A stretch of 64,000 nt of DNA from Botrytis cinerea B05.10 (Eukaryota > Ascomycota > Leotiomycetes > Helotiales > Sclerotiniaceae), in assembly GCF_000143535.2 (NCBI RefSeq), contig NC_037314.1, positions 2,604,001 to 2,668,000 of the forward strand, given 5' to 3'. The stretch's first letter is position 1. Each line of letters begins with the position of its first letter. Of the stretch, positions 13,301 to 25,249 are shown one piece after another. The position numbers and the translations under genes are program-made. The notes below the pieces were generated by a model. It saw nothing but the letters and a program-made list of their open reading frames with translations. It was not told the DNA's origin and searched no databases.

Positions 13301-13488
13301 ATACAGTCGAGCTGTAACGCAAAATTATATCAGTAGAAATTTTGGTCGTTCTCTCAATCCTCTATTCTTCATCTTTTCTTCACACTAAAGCGATTCAACG
13401 AAGTTTTTCATATCAATTCTTGTTGTTTACCAGCAATTTACCTGCTACAATACAACTTCTCGAAGCTTTCTCGTTCTCTCATTTCACA

Positions 13489-14568
13489 ATGAGTCCTGAT
13501 CTTCCACCCAACGCTGCATGGGCAGCTAATGCTTTTGCTCCAGGAAAGAAGAAGTCCACCATGTCTACTACCACCAAGAACGGACATTCTCCTTTCGGCA
13601 CTCCAGCTCCAGTCCTCCCTCCTCCCGCCAATCTTCCTCCAGCGGTCGCTCCACCAAAACGCAATAATGGCACCCCATTCTCAATGGCAGGTAGCCAATT
13701 TAGCCAACCAGCAACCTCTTCTCTGGCATCAACTCCTCCCGCTAATCCTCCTCCAGCAGTCGCTCCACCAAAACGCAATAATGGCACCCCATTCTCAATG
13801 GCAGGTAGCCAATTTAGCCAACCACCAACCTCCTCTCCGGCACCAGCTCCTCACCTTCCACCACCATACGTTCCATCATCCTTTCTTCCAACAACAGCGG
13901 CGGCTGCTCCAATTCCATACGGAAATCTTCCTCCTTATACCCCGTCTACCAACCCATCTGCCCTCGTACCAGCTTTCCCGCCTTTCCTTCCCCAGGTCTC
14001 TTCGGCACCAGTATCAGCGCCAGCTTTCTCGGCTTCTTCTCCGTTGACCTCTCTTCCGCCTCCACAAATGCCTTCCGCTGTCGCACCCCCAGCGGCAGCG
14101 GTAATGTTTGGCTCGACCCCTTTCTCCTTCTCCTTCGCTACTCCCGTACCAGCAACAGCGCCAGCACCGAATCCTGTCGCTTCGAACCTCTTCTCTTCTG
14201 TTTTTGGCCAACCCGCGCTGCCATCATCTGTACCTTCGCCAATGCCTCTTCCTCCTTCCTCCCTTCCTTTTTATGCGCAGCAACAACCTCCCTCGCCGTT
14301 TTTCTCACCGATTTCGGCTCCTGTTCAGTTTTGTCCTCATCGACCCGCTGCTTCATTGCCCGCTGAGCCTGCCTCTCCTGAACTTCTCTTTGATTCGGAG
14401 AACCAGAGAATCACAGAAGAAATGGATTGTAAGTGCCTGACGTCTCCCTCAAACCCATTTCGGAAACTAGCTCCCTCAGTGCGATTCTTTTGGGAAGGTG
14501 CAGTCGAGTGTTCCCTTGCGACTTTGTGGCCTCGATTGCGACTCGCCCTTATTAAAGTCAGAGTGTGA
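13489..14568 (+). CDS. Proline-rich low-complexity protein
   Basis: Starting at the ATG at 13489 (a longer in-frame start exists at 13342), the frame encodes up to 359 residues, extremely rich in Pro, Ala and Ser, with scattered GTPF, FGSTPF, SVFGQP and PPPA motifs. Residues about 45-120 are two near-identical 38-residue tandem repeats (DNA units 13621-13734 and 13735-13848). Near the 3' end a consensus donor GTAAGT (14429) suggests a 51-nt intron (14429-14479), or a longer one ending at 14522. Both keep the same frame and stop, so the C-terminus is uncertain (ending LATLWPRLRLALIKVRV). The FG-like motifs recall nucleoporins and the PPP runs recall actin-regulatory scaffolds, but no defined domain is seen. 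It is presumably intrinsically disordered; function unknown. Confidence 0.55.
   Translation: MSPDLPPNAAWAANAFAPGKKKSTMSTTTKNGHSPFGTPAPVLPPPANLPPAVAPPKRNNGTPFSMAGSQFSQPATSSLASTPPANPPPAVAPPKRNNGTPFSMAGSQFSQPPTSSPAPAPHLPPPYVPSSFLPTTAAAAPIPYGNLPPYTPSTNPSALVPAFPPFLPQVSSAPVSAPAFSASSPLTSLPPPQMPSAVAPPAAAVMFGSTPFSFSFATPVPATAPAPNPVASNLFSSVFGQPALPSSVPSPMPLPPSSLPFYAQQQPPSPFFSPISAPVQFCPHRPAASLPAEPASPELLFDSENQRITEEMDCKCLTSPSNPFRKLAPSVRFFWEGAVECSLATLWPRLRLALIKVRV
13621..13848 (+). repeat. 114-bp in-frame tandem duplication inside the proline-rich gene
   Basis: Two adjacent 114-bp units differ at only a handful of positions. The central about 70 bp (encoding AVAPPKRNNGTPFSMAGSQF) is nearly unchanged. This implies a recent duplication of 38 codons. 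Confidence 0.9.
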
Positions 14569-14699
14569 CGATCGGAAGCCAAATTAGCCAATATTGATGA
14601 CTACTGCCCTCGAGTTCTAGTGAACTCTCAATTGTTTTGCTACAAGATGGCCTCTCGACTTCTCACCACTTCATCCCCAGTCGACTCTTCACAGACGCC

Positions 14700-15983
14700 A
14701 TGATTTGCTACACTTTCTCGATCAAAACCCCCGAATCTCATCTCACAATCTACCTAGCTCTCAATTTGCTTCTCACACTCTTGAACAAAAGTATTCTTTG
14801 TCAAGCACGTTCTTTCATCTCTCAAAACAAGTACCTCCACTAACAAACCACAGTATCCATACCCATGGCTTCTCACAGCCTGGCACGCACTATGTTCCTC
14901 AATGGGCACATATTTTTCTCGACGACTTGATTCTCGAAATCTCGAATATCGAAATCAAAGAAAGAATTACTGCATACTCTTGTTTTCAATTCTATACACA
15001 GTTAATATTGCGGTCAGCAATGTCTCACTGTAAGTCTCCGGCGTTCCATCTTCTCATTACCCATCCATTCAAATCCCAACTAATCCCTCAATAGTGGAAT
15101 AATGACTATCCCCGACCACCTAGTAATACGCTCCACCATCCCCATTTTCGTCCTCATCCTCTCTCTTCTTTTCCATGTACATACCAAACCCTACTCGCCT
15201 CTCACCATCTCCTCTCTCCTCCCTCTCACTCTCGGCGTCCTCCTCGTCTCCCACGACTCCCTCACCCTCACCCTCGACACCACGATACTTTGTCTTCTCG
15301 GCGCCCTCCTCTCCGCCTGCAAAACCCTCTCAACCAACTCCCTCCAAACCCACCTCTCCATCCCCGCCCTAACAATTATCCGCCACGTCGCCCCCCTCGC
15401 CGGCATCCAAGCCACAATCTGGTCCTACATGAACGGCGAAATCGACGAATTTCTCGTAAAACAGATATCCTCCACTTCTTCTCCCCTCTCGACCTCTTCT
15501 TCCGGCATCTGTCTCATCCTCACAAACGGCCTCGTAGCATTCCTATTAAACTGGTCGAGCTTCACCACAAACAAAACGGCAGGCGCGCTTACCATGGCCG
15601 TGTTGGGGAATATTAAACAGGTCATCTCGATTGCCATTTCGATTGTGGTTTTTAAAGATGCGAATGCATCGTTCACAGGATTCGCTCATATATTCGGGAT
15701 AATATTGGCGCTGGGAGGGGGACTTCTTTATAGCTTGGTGGAAGTTGGGACGTTTGAGCATTCGAAGAAAAACATATTTGGCCATTCAAAGGATGGCTTC
15801 TGCAGAAATGCGGAGAAAGACATAGGGAATCGAAAGGCGGTATCTATGTTACATGGACTGAAACCTTGTCACTTTTGGGAAGTGAAAAGATGGTGTATCG
15901 GGTTTTCTCGGCTCACTATTATTATCTGTTGTAGTTTGGCTTTTGCTTTTACTGTTCTATTATTTTGGGTTTCTTTTTCGTAG
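14700..15983 (+). CDS. TPT/DUF250-family nucleotide-sugar or triose-phosphate transporter
   Basis: Three exons, 14700-14804, 14854-15029 and 15095-15983, give about 389 residues. Family signatures are clear: the first span ends with LTLLNKSIL, followed by YPYPWLLTAWHALCSSMG, then NIAVSNVSLGIMTIPDHLVI, and near the end NKTAGALTMAVLGNIKQ, all matching the triose-phosphate translocator (TPT)/SLC35-like fold with about ten membrane spans. Continuity between exons 1 and 2 requires a GC-AG intron (14805-14853, donor GCACGT, branch-like CACTAAC). Any GT donor nearby breaks the frame. Members sit in Golgi, ER or other inner membranes and exchange phosphorylated sugars or nucleotide sugars; the substrate cannot be told. 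An extra hydrophobic segment closes the C-terminus. The start at 14700 is the first in-frame ATG, and a further upstream exon cannot be excluded. Confidence 0.75.
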
Positions 15984-16457
15984 GTTTAGTTATTTTGATT
16001 TTTGCTTTTGATTTGAACAGAATTCATTTGGTTCAGTATGGATTTGGGTTGGGATTCGGGTTCGGTTTGGGTTTAGATTCAATACTATCTCGCAGCTTTG
16101 CAGCTTTTCTCATTTTCAACTCGTATGTGTCTTTATGATTCGCATACATATATGTACATGTGCAGCTCTTTCTGATCCCGCTCACTAAACTCTTACCACG
16201 CCCCCCGTATGAAAGCAACCAAAAGATATGATAAGTCTTCATCCATCAGAGGCCCAAGTACACCGTTGAAATAAATACATAAGATGCACCCACCAGTGTA
16301 TGACAACATAATAATATACCAAGCATACAAGTCATTCCATTCCCTACCGTGTGCTAGGGCACTTCCTGCGGCAGAATACAACATTAACACATCATCTCTC
16401 CAGTCTAACACATTTTTCTGCTTCTTTTTTCATATCCCCCATCTCATCATTATACCA
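15984..16457. other. Intergenic interval with a GGGTTY-like degenerate repeat
   Basis: No gene seen. Positions 16036-16075 hold irregular TTTGGGTT / GGGATT / CGGGTT repeats (hexamer-like). It probably includes the 3' UTR of the transporter gene. Confidence 0.5.
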
Positions 16458-16881
16458 ATGTCAACTTTTCAAGATCTCCAAGCAACACATCGATTATCTT
16501 GGACAATGCCAAACACTTTTCCAGCCATTCAAAAACCGATGTTACGCCCAGTTGCTCCCTCTTCATCCCGCTTTCAAGCTAATCCAGCGACCCTGCCCAG
16601 TGTATGACTCCCCATCTGATGAATCCGGCCCTTTCCTCCCGTGCTCCTCGAAATTGTGTATGAAAATTTATTTATGTACTCATTTGATAATTTCTTAACC
16701 CAAATTATGAAAATCCGATATAGTGCAAAAATTTACCCTGAATATCAATGGAAATCGTGACGCGTCGGTCGACCCAAGACGTATGTATACCCAAAATTAG
16801 ATCTATCGAATCTATCGAACCGTCCGCACGAAGTGTAAACTAGACAATTAATCTCTAGGCCAAAATGAATTGTGCGTATGA
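16458..16881 (+). CDS. Doubtful small spliced gene (about 72 residues)
   Basis: An ATG at 16458 opens 47 codons (beginning MSTFQDLQATHRLSWTM). A possible intron 16600-16723 (donor GTGTAT, branch-like CTTAAC, acceptor ATATAG) joins in frame to 16724-16780 (QKFTLNINGNRDASVDPR). A second possible intron, 16781-16858 (donor GTATGT, acceptor CTCTAG), leads to a short last exon with a stop at 16879-16881. Unspliced, the first exon stops at 16605-16607. No homologue or domain is recognised. Splice signals are plausible but the first donor is weak, so this may be a non-coding transcript or chance. Confidence 0.22.
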
Positions 16882-16983
16882 GGTGTATATGGACTTGGTT
16901 ATTTTAACATCGAAATAGATTGCCGTTCATTAATCGTACGTATTCGTACCTACAGCCCTTCACCTTTCACCAGATCGAGATGA

Positions 16984-19834
16984 TCAACCTCTTCGCTTTG
17001 CGATTGGATTTACCATCTCATTTGGATCTGAGTAATCCCAATGTCGTTTGATTCCGCTTTCATACACATTCGCGACCGATTCTTGCCACATACTTGGGCT
17101 CACAAACGAGGGGATGGGCGCTCCAGAATATTGTTGTGGAGGCATAGGTTGTGAGCCTGGTGGTAAGCTCACATTGGGGAGAATTTGCATTTCTGGGAGT
17201 GTCGGAAGTTCTTGTGCACCTGAAGAGGGAGTTTTTAGAGGAGGGGTCGTTTCAGAAGCAGAGCTGCTCGAAGCGGGAGGCGTACCGAAAGTGCTGTTCC
17301 ATTGGCTAGGGTGACACGATTAACGCTTATACTTTCGAGGTACGGATCAGGAATGAACTTACTCAAAAATTCTTGACGGGTTCCATGTCGAGTTATCTGC
17401 CATTGGAAGCCCGTTTGTAATTGGAACTGGAGGTCTTTGACCAGTGGCCATCATGACCAGAGACTGTACAGCGGGAGAGTCACTTTTCGTGTCTACGCCC
17501 CCAGCTGAAATGGGTGGTGATATGGGGTGGCTTGTGTAACTGACTTGCTGTTGGGCATTTTGATGTCCCAAATTTTGACTCTCCAAAGAGGTGCTTCCTT
17601 GACGATACTGTTGAATATTTCCCCTTGCAGGACTAGTATTGGGCGGTGCGGCTGGGCTCCCATAAGGAAAAGATGGTTTCAGAACGAAAGGTTTCCTAAT
17701 GTCAGCTGAAAATGCCAGCCTGAGTGACTCAATCTGTTGTTGCATATCTGGCATGGGCCATGAGCTAGTACATTTTTCCAGTATTCTCATATGTCTGGTA
17801 AAATATTCCCGGGCGTCTGAGTTCAAGTCTGGATCCGGGGATGTGATCGCAACCTATAGGATTGTCAACATATCCCTGAAGAAAAGTCAGTATAATGGCT
17901 TTTGTACATACCAAGTGAAGAACTGTGCAAGTCAGAACACAATAGATAGTGAAGTTGATTCCCCGTTGCATGCATAATAGACCAGTCAAGCCAAAAGACT
18001 GTAAGACACTTTCTTGGAGTCTGCATAAGAGTTTCGCAGAATTATAACATATGAGCATATGGTGTTTCCACCCGTCCATTCCTGGTTCCATGAAAGTGAG
18101 TTGTGGGCGATGAAGCATGATAATACTTAGATAATAATAGGAGTGAAGATTGCCGATGAAATGAGTAGGTATCCATGGAGGGGATCCATCCGTGGGAAAA
18201 TCAATCTGCAAGTTTTCGGGAAGATCATTCATCCAAGTTTCAAAGGAAGGATTCAGATGTACGAAATCTGGATCGATGCCCCACTCCTTTCTCTTCTTGA
18301 CTTTTGCATAAACGTTATTCATTCTCCGAACATTGCGAACAACACGCGTGAACCAAGTGAAATTGCGCGTAATAGCGAGCTCTCCGCTGTCGATCCCAGT
18401 TCTGGGAACACTTAGATCAAGTGTTTCCATGTCGACCGCGAGATCTGTCCGGCCTTGTGGAGAACCGATCATCAATTCACAAACGAATATGGTTTGCCAT
18501 ATTCGAGTTTTGGTAATGCAATCAGCAAGATCAGAATTGCATGATCGACCTGCTTTGTGATCTTCATAGTGCTCATCTAGACCTAGATCCTTGGCCATTT
18601 GAACGCATGCTACTACAGTCATCCATGAACGATAATAATACCCACGCTTTGGAGCGGATTCTCTTGCTTTGAGTATTATGAGATTTGCTTGAAGGGTGCT
18701 CAATCGTGGAACATCCATAAAAGCATCGGCATGTTCTATATAAAGTCAGTGGAATGATTCGTTTAGCTGCAAGATGAAGTCTTACTAGAAGCCAGGGCGA
18801 GCCACTGGTGGCCCTGCGCTGGTTCATCATCAAGTCTTCCAGCGATTGCAAAGATGGCTTCCAGTATTAGAGGTGAGATAGCATCTCGATTCGTATGCCA
18901 TTGTTGGTAAAATAAAGTTTTGTTAAGGACAGGTACGTATGGATGTACGTTGGTGAAGTACATCTCAAAATAATGAAGGATAGTCTGTTCATCTGGAAGC
19001 AACTCGGGAGGTATTCTGATCTTCATGTCTGCGCTCAATGTGATTGGGGGTAAAGCGTTTTTGTATTCATCAATATCTTCAAAGGCTGGTTCTTCTACCA
19101 GCCCTCTGGTCCGGTTCTTGTTGTTCAAGTATGGAGCTGCTTCTTGATCAGAACTGCAACTTAAATTGACGAGCAAAACGCTTACCTGTGCCTGCGGGGT
19201 TCATCTTAAGTTCTCCTAGCAAGTCGGCCAAATCCTCCCCGCTGTATTCACTATGGGTATAATTTTCCGGTGAATCATGTGTTTGCTGCTGGAGAGGGGC
19301 CGTGGGATATACCGCTTGTGGTGAATATTCCGTGTGTTGGCTGAGTGCGCTAACTGGAGTTTGAAGACTATTATAGTGCATGCTCTGGTGACTATGTGCA
19401 CTCGAAGGTCCTCCGTATGGAATAGATTGATACATGTTATTCGGATCGGGATATGGAGGTTGTTGTGTATAAATTGGAGGTACCACCTTTGAGGGGCCTG
19501 TCATTTGCTGCTGTACTGGAACTTGCTGATGGTAACTACCGCTGGGATTTCCACCATTATCATATTGTGGCGCTTCTGCTTCGAAAGTCTGATTACTCTG
19601 CTGGAAATCGCGATCGTAGTTCACTGTTGGGGGGACACATCCCAACTTGAGCCTTGTGCAAGCGGAGCATGGCCAAGTGTTCGTTGTTGCAGCATCACAC
19701 TTAATTTTTCTTCTTCGACACCCCTCACAAGCTCGCATCACTGCGCTGTGTTAGTAGAGAAATGCGCATAGACTGAGGATATCTCATACCCTTCAAACGC
19801 TTATGGCGATTATGTTCGTCAACAAAGACATAAT
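16984..19834 (-). CDS. Zn(II)2Cys6 fungal-specific transcription factor
   Basis: Exons are 19834-19790 (5' partial), 19740-19186, 19136-18786, 18735-17912, 17853-17363 and 17305-16984, with introns of 49, 49, 50, 58 and 57 nt, all in phase. From the ATG at 19738 the product is 846 residues. The zinc cluster has six cysteines at 4, 7, 14, 24, 27 and 34 (CEGCRRRKIKC...CSAC...C). A Gln/Pro/Tyr-rich linker follows, then a fungal_trans (PF04082-type) middle homology region from about 215 to 560, and a Pro/Ser/Gln-rich C-terminus likely to be an activation domain. The upstream exon encodes DEHNRHKRLKVMRACEG in phase, so the true start probably lies further upstream in an exon I could not place. It is a nuclear DNA-binding regulator; targets unknown. 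Confidence 0.9.
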
Positions 19835-22800
19835 CTAAGATATATCAGCCCATGTCATCTCCAAGATGCCCCAACGAAAGCAAGACCGCGCACTTTTTTG
19901 ATTCTCTCTTGGGCCAAAGTTTGTTGGCGCAAATGAAAAGTTCTGCATTTGTGAGCTTTGGGGGAGTAGTCTCCTTGTTCCAAGGTCTTGGGACATATCC
20001 TATTCTAAAATGAAATTTCGGCTTCCTATACGATGTCGTACCGCGGTTATAGGCGCCTGTTTTTCGAGTATGTGAAGGGGAAAAAAAACCTCTTTCAGTG
20101 AGGATCGTCGATATATTGAGAATGGATCTGAGGAAACGGAGTGTCGTGAACCCAGAATTCAATCACTTGGCCACATCCGGATGAGGGGGCGCGTTCTAAG
20201 TCCAGAAATAAGCACCAACTGGATTTTGATCGGACTGATTCGAGGGGCCACGAAGCTGAGGGTTTGGAATTGAATGGCGGAGTATCGGAGGTTCAAGGAT
20301 ATCGAAGAATGAAACTGTGAAAGCAGATCAGGGTCAGCTAATCATCTATAAATTGAAGGCATCATGAGTAGCACAACATGCGCCTATTTCTCTCACATAC
20401 CAATTGCTGAAGGTTGGGGTACACTACTAATGTTGTCTCATAAAACGAAGAAAGCGATGCCCCATGGAAAAAGAAAGAAGATTGGCTACTTTTGACAGAT
20501 GGTACGATTTCTTTTGATGTGGTATTTGATCAAAATCGATTGAAGATGGTAGTTGTATGTACAGATACTAAGAGAGAGTACTCCGCACTCGATAGAAGCT
20601 TGAATTGATCTAGGGTCGCGCCACAACAAAAAAGTATAAATTAGTGCAAGTGATGCCAGAGAAGGATGAACACCCTTCCAGACCAGAATCTATAAAGCAT
20701 TAGGTATTAGATGGGCAATAGTAATGGGTTGGCCTGTAAATTTGCTGTGGGTATGGATATAGATAGGTGGGTTAGATAGATGTGTAAGGGTATAGACGCA
20801 ATTCCCAATAAATCCCAAATCTCTCTTACCGAAGGACTAGGTGTGAGGGTGTTTACCTCATGCAGGTGTGGAAGGAGGGATGATGGGTGATAATGGATTT
20901 ATGGGACCATGGATGGTGTTGTATGGGGTGTCGAGGACTCAGACAAGCTAAGGTCTGACAAGAAAAGACCCGCAAGTAGGTATGCCGGGAGGTGATAGCA
21001 GGGAACTCGAAACGGCTGGTTTCCAAAATCCCGGTCAAACATACAGGAGTGATAGGTACCTGTTGCTACAAGTTGAGAAGGCCAGTACGTGTTGTCTAGG
21101 CAAAACGAGGGAGAGATGGTTCTGTCTAGAACCGGGAGCTTCCAAAGGGCTTGGAGGACAACTTTTGGAAAAGCGAAATGGAAAATTCAAGGAATCGTGA
21201 TAGAAGAGACGGACTTATGAATCATGATATAGCATCCTTCTAGTCTCTAAGAGGCAAAAAACATTGTCGTAACTCACTTCCCTGTCGACGCAAGAAAAAA
21301 CGAGTTGGGAGACTTGAAGACCGAATTTAAAATGATGTTTATATTTGGTAATGATCCAATAAGGTTGGCCCCTCTTTGCCTCTTTCCAATATATTAGTGA
21401 AATCATCAAATTATTATCAATACAGGAAAGAACGGGGGGGCCAAGAAAGAATACGGCAGGTCCCCTTACTCCTCACTCATAATCTCGATAAAACTGCCTG
21501 ACACCTCCGTCTCGACGCGGATACTGCCGAAGACATGGACTCTTGGAATCTTGATTGTGATTCCTGTTATCACATGCATTCATTCATCTTATCTTCATTC
21601 GTAATGCTATTGAAATGGTAATTGGTACGGGTACAGACAGGTACAGGCACCCGGTGCTACTGTGAGTTCCCGGGAAGAAGGCTTTCTTGGTGGTTACAAA
21701 ATAGGGCCTAAATTTACCGAGGCGTCTAAGCCATTCAATCATCATTCGTGTAGGTGTACGGGCTAAAGTCTTGAAGGGAGCCATGGGATCGCAGATGCAC
21801 AAACACGATTGATCGAAAGGACCATTAGGGTCCCAAGTTGCGCATCTTTCAGCAGGTAAAAGATCCCGTAAAATGTAGCCTTCGGACCGGTGATGCATGG
21901 TAAACCACTTTGGGTTGTGTGAAACGGTGATCAGTGGGAAGGATGTGATGCTTCCTCAGTCTGGTACCCACAATAGCCTCCTGGATGATAGGAACCACAT
22001 TTAGCATGTCAAAATGCAAGATGTTGAATACATTTCACACATTTGTCATGTTCACACATACCGATCCATGAGAAAGCAAGAGAGAAGTACAGAATAGCTC
22101 GACAGTGTGGGGCAAAGAAAGCAGGCATTGTACTTGGAATTGACTTTGTGCTACGGTAGCTCGAGAGCAGGCGTAGAAGGCTGTAAGCACTTCACAACGG
22201 CACCTACCGACAGATCACAGGTACTTGGATTTGGGGTTCAAATTCAGAAGCATCATGGAACTTCAGGTCTATGCCCATGGTCCGAGGTTGCTTTCATACG
22301 GTTAGGCGTTCGTTCTTAGGGTGCTTTAGGGCCTGACGAGGGGTAACCGCGGCAAATAGATACTATCCTTTTCTTTTCTACTGCCTGCACTAGAAAAGAA
22401 AGAGGGAAAAAGTATTAATCATCAGTCCGTCGTACTCGCACATAGCAATGGGATATCACTTCTGACCCTAAGCTCGTTTTCATTTGATTGATAACGATGC
22501 CGTTGTATCCCCGAAAAGTCCTAGCAATTTAGGACTTAAGGCACACATCACCTCTGTCACGAACTTACAATACAATTAAAGTACTGTATGTCAAGTGAAT
22601 TTTATACAACAACAAACAGATTGTCTGTTCCAAGACGTCTATAATGATTTCGTGGCGTCGGCGGTGTGCGAAAAGCACTTCCATGCCGAAGTGCTGAGAA
22701 GCATGGGCAGGTAAATACGAAAGTACTTGAAGGAAGAACCATTCAATATTGAAAGTCTGGCTGTGCATGGTACATCTGTCTAATGTATTTTTGCATATTT

Positions 22801-24410
22801 TCAACACATTCTCAGAAAGTTGCCCCATTAATAATACTTCCTTTAGATGATGAGTGGATTCAAGCATCTTTAGACAAATACTGGTGCCCCGCAAACATTG
22901 TACTGGCCTCTAAATCGCCCCAGAAAAGGTCGCCAGGTATCAGTTCTCAGGCGATATGGGACGCAGTTGCCAGCAAATGCAGCGAACAATGCACATGCGA
23001 TACGGCTCTGACAAGGAATATCGGGATTTCAGAACAGGCCAAAGGATTGGATATTTGGACCTCATGATTCCGTGCCACAAAGCCGCAGCCACTCGACAAG
23101 CAGAGACGAACCCGGCATTATGGTTCGGTGGTTCAAAGATATCTCATGGCCATTGAAGGTTGTTCACAAGGGAGGAAATGTATGCAGGTTTTGTTATGGG
23201 CCAGTAGTTTTTGGTGGAAGTAAAGAAAGGGATTTGATGGCTTTGGGCGCCGATGGACAAACATCCTGCAGATGGCTCGACAATCTCTCCACACCCTCCC
23301 CCCTTGCAGTTCCTCGAGCCAGCGATCCTTCGCATAGAAGAATACATCAAAAAGGTAGATATCATGGCCGCCATAAGCTGATTTCAGTATTTGTTTTGCC
23401 GACAACGGCGTAGTAGCCATTGGCAATTCGTGAGACGCGCAGGCAGTGGCAGTCTAATTTACCTGGAACGTTCATTAAATCTGGTGTCTTGGAAAGCAAA
23501 GCAATAAAAGTCCGAATTCCAGAAGCTACACCGTTCATCACGGACTTTCGGATCATAGCTTGTCTGATCTGATCAGATCATCTGAAGCTACACAGAGGGT
23601 CCAGCTTGCCGACGAGTTCCATTTGTCTCGCAATTTGAAATGTGAAGAGACCAGGTTTAAAGATCTTCCGGGACGGAAACGTGTATAGCACGGAACCTTT
23701 AACCTTGGAAGCGCAGGATCGCCACGAGATGCAGATGGCTCGTGCTCGTTGATCCTTCATGAATCTTTTTGGACCTGAGGTGAGTTTCTGATACATCCTT
23801 GACCTTTCAAGTTCTGGCCATGGGTTTGTGTGCTCCCTCGAGGCAGCCAATATGAAAGTTAGTTTCCATGGGACTCGGAACTTTGTACAAGATGGAGATA
23901 GACACTTTATGAAGTAGGACTACTATACAACAACAAAAAGCAGGGCTAAACAGGAAGCTGCATGGGGATGCAATAAGGGACAGTATAAACTCAGAGGTTC
24001 TCAATGTTTTCTAGCGAATCTATGATTTACCGTCGTATTTACAATTCCAAGTTCAATACTTGTGTTTTGAACTTTGGCACAGCTTCGATTATCGGCTGAT
24101 TAGTCATAAACCAATGTGATGCCTCAGGTTTTAGATACATCCCACTTCGCTTTATCGATCGATAAAAGGGAATTTGATAAACTTCTTCGTCATTATCAAA
24201 CTTACACTCAGGAATTCAAGACACCACAGCGCAAGCTTTTGCATCTCGAACCTGCAATCTATCCCACAACCTGCGGTCTATCGATTCGCAAGTTCAGCTG
24301 AATACATCTGCCCCGAGTCACAACGCTGAATTCGTCAGCCATTCAACTAACACAGGAAAGCCATTCTTTTTGGCCAGCAGAGCCCCAAGTGGCCCCCAAA
24401 CCAGCTCAGT
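19835..24410. other. Intergenic interval of about 4.6 kb, including the transcription-factor 5' region
   Basis: The first about 600 bp on the minus-strand side probably contain the 5' UTR, upstream intron(s) and first exon of the Zn2Cys6 gene. A plausible donor/acceptor pair (GTATGTGAG to CTTTCACAG on the minus strand) lies near 20318-20402. No other gene was recognised. Minus-strand frames at 23362-23850 share one frame but are broken by stops and match nothing I know. Confidence 0.45.
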
Positions 24411-25249
24411 ATGGCATCGGCAGACAATGCGAATCCCACGATCCTGAATGTGTCCGAGATATCACGTCGAAGAGAAAAACGTAAGGTTCGAGATTATTCG
24501 GCCAAGAAACATGGTATACAGAGCATCTTGATGGCAAAACCCAGCGATGCACTGGATCCCTTTTATATGTCAGATTTCTCAGATGAAGACTCAGATGATT
24601 CTGGCTTAGAGCCAATAGATGAACAGGAAATCTACGGTAAGCATTTCACGTATTTTTATTCACTTAATACCAGTTATTCTTCGGGGTCGCGATATTTCCT
24701 AGCGATATATCACACACATCATACGTGCAATTATCAGTATCTCAGAATCAAATATTCAAACATCCTGATATCTCTCTCCATAATTCATTACTACAACTAG
24801 CGCTATCTATAATTCAGAATTGAGATGGTTCAGTCGCTTTCCAAAGTTTGCATAGCTGACATTTTGAAGACTTGATCGCACCAATCTCTGACCCCGAGCA
24901 CCCTCTTTCATTAGAGTCTCTCGGAGTAGTTAAGCTCGAGGATGTTCACCTTGCTTCGCCTCCTGATCTCACAAACCCCGCAGCACTGTCTCGCGTACTG
25001 GTCGAATTGACGCCAACGGTTTCACATTGCTCCCTAGCAACTGTTATTGGGCTTGGCGTCCGAGTACGTTTGGAACAAGCTCTTCCGCCAGGATACCGAG
25101 TCGAGGTCAAGATTAAAAAGGACACACACAGTCAGGCCGACGAAGTCAACAAACAACTGGCTGACAAGGAGCGTGTTGCGGCTGCCCTCGAGAATGACAA
25201 TCTCATGAATTTGCTAAGGAAGATGATGAAAACCTGCCTTGATGGCTGA
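24411..25249 (+). CDS. CIA2: Cytosolic Fe-S assembly factor Cia2 (MIP18/FAM96 family)
   Basis: Two exons, 24411-24636 and 24870-25249, are joined across a 233-nt intron, giving 201 residues. After a basic/acidic N-terminal extension the DUF59/MIP18 domain starts at about 76 (DLIAPISDPEHPLSLESLGVV). It includes the conserved PTVSHCSLATVIGLGVRV segment with the reactive Cys129 and the highly conserved HSQADEVNKQLADKERVAAA block near the C-terminus. Cia2 works with Cia1 and Met18/Mms19 in the cytosolic targeting complex that inserts Fe-S clusters into DNA polymerases, helicases and other apoproteins. The intron is longer than most here. An isolated gene flanked by long intergenic DNA. Confidence 0.94.

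Larger units (their letters stand above)
8933..13488. other. Gene-poor interval of about 4.5 kb
   Basis: No frame with convincing coding features was found. The longest (12745-13212, + strand, 155 codons) has no recognisable domain. The interval contains the 39-bp degenerate repeat (10016-10175) and a palindromic TGCGCTAG cluster (10329-10348), listed separately. The last about 150 bp before 13489 are pyrimidine-rich and are probably the 5' UTR/promoter of the next gene. Confidence 0.5.

Noticed and set aside
13489..15983. Fusion of the proline-rich protein with the TPT transporter
   Set aside because: A stop at 14568 in all splice options and a fresh ATG at 14700 favour two genes, though a long transcript was not excluded.
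16036..16075. GGGTTY-like repeats considered as interstitial telomere
   Set aside because: Units are irregular and not TTAGGG. No subtelomeric context.
23362..23850. Two minus-strand frames in the same register, considered as a gene relic
   Set aside because: Stops between and after them, no recognisable family, and no splice signals that rescue the frame.
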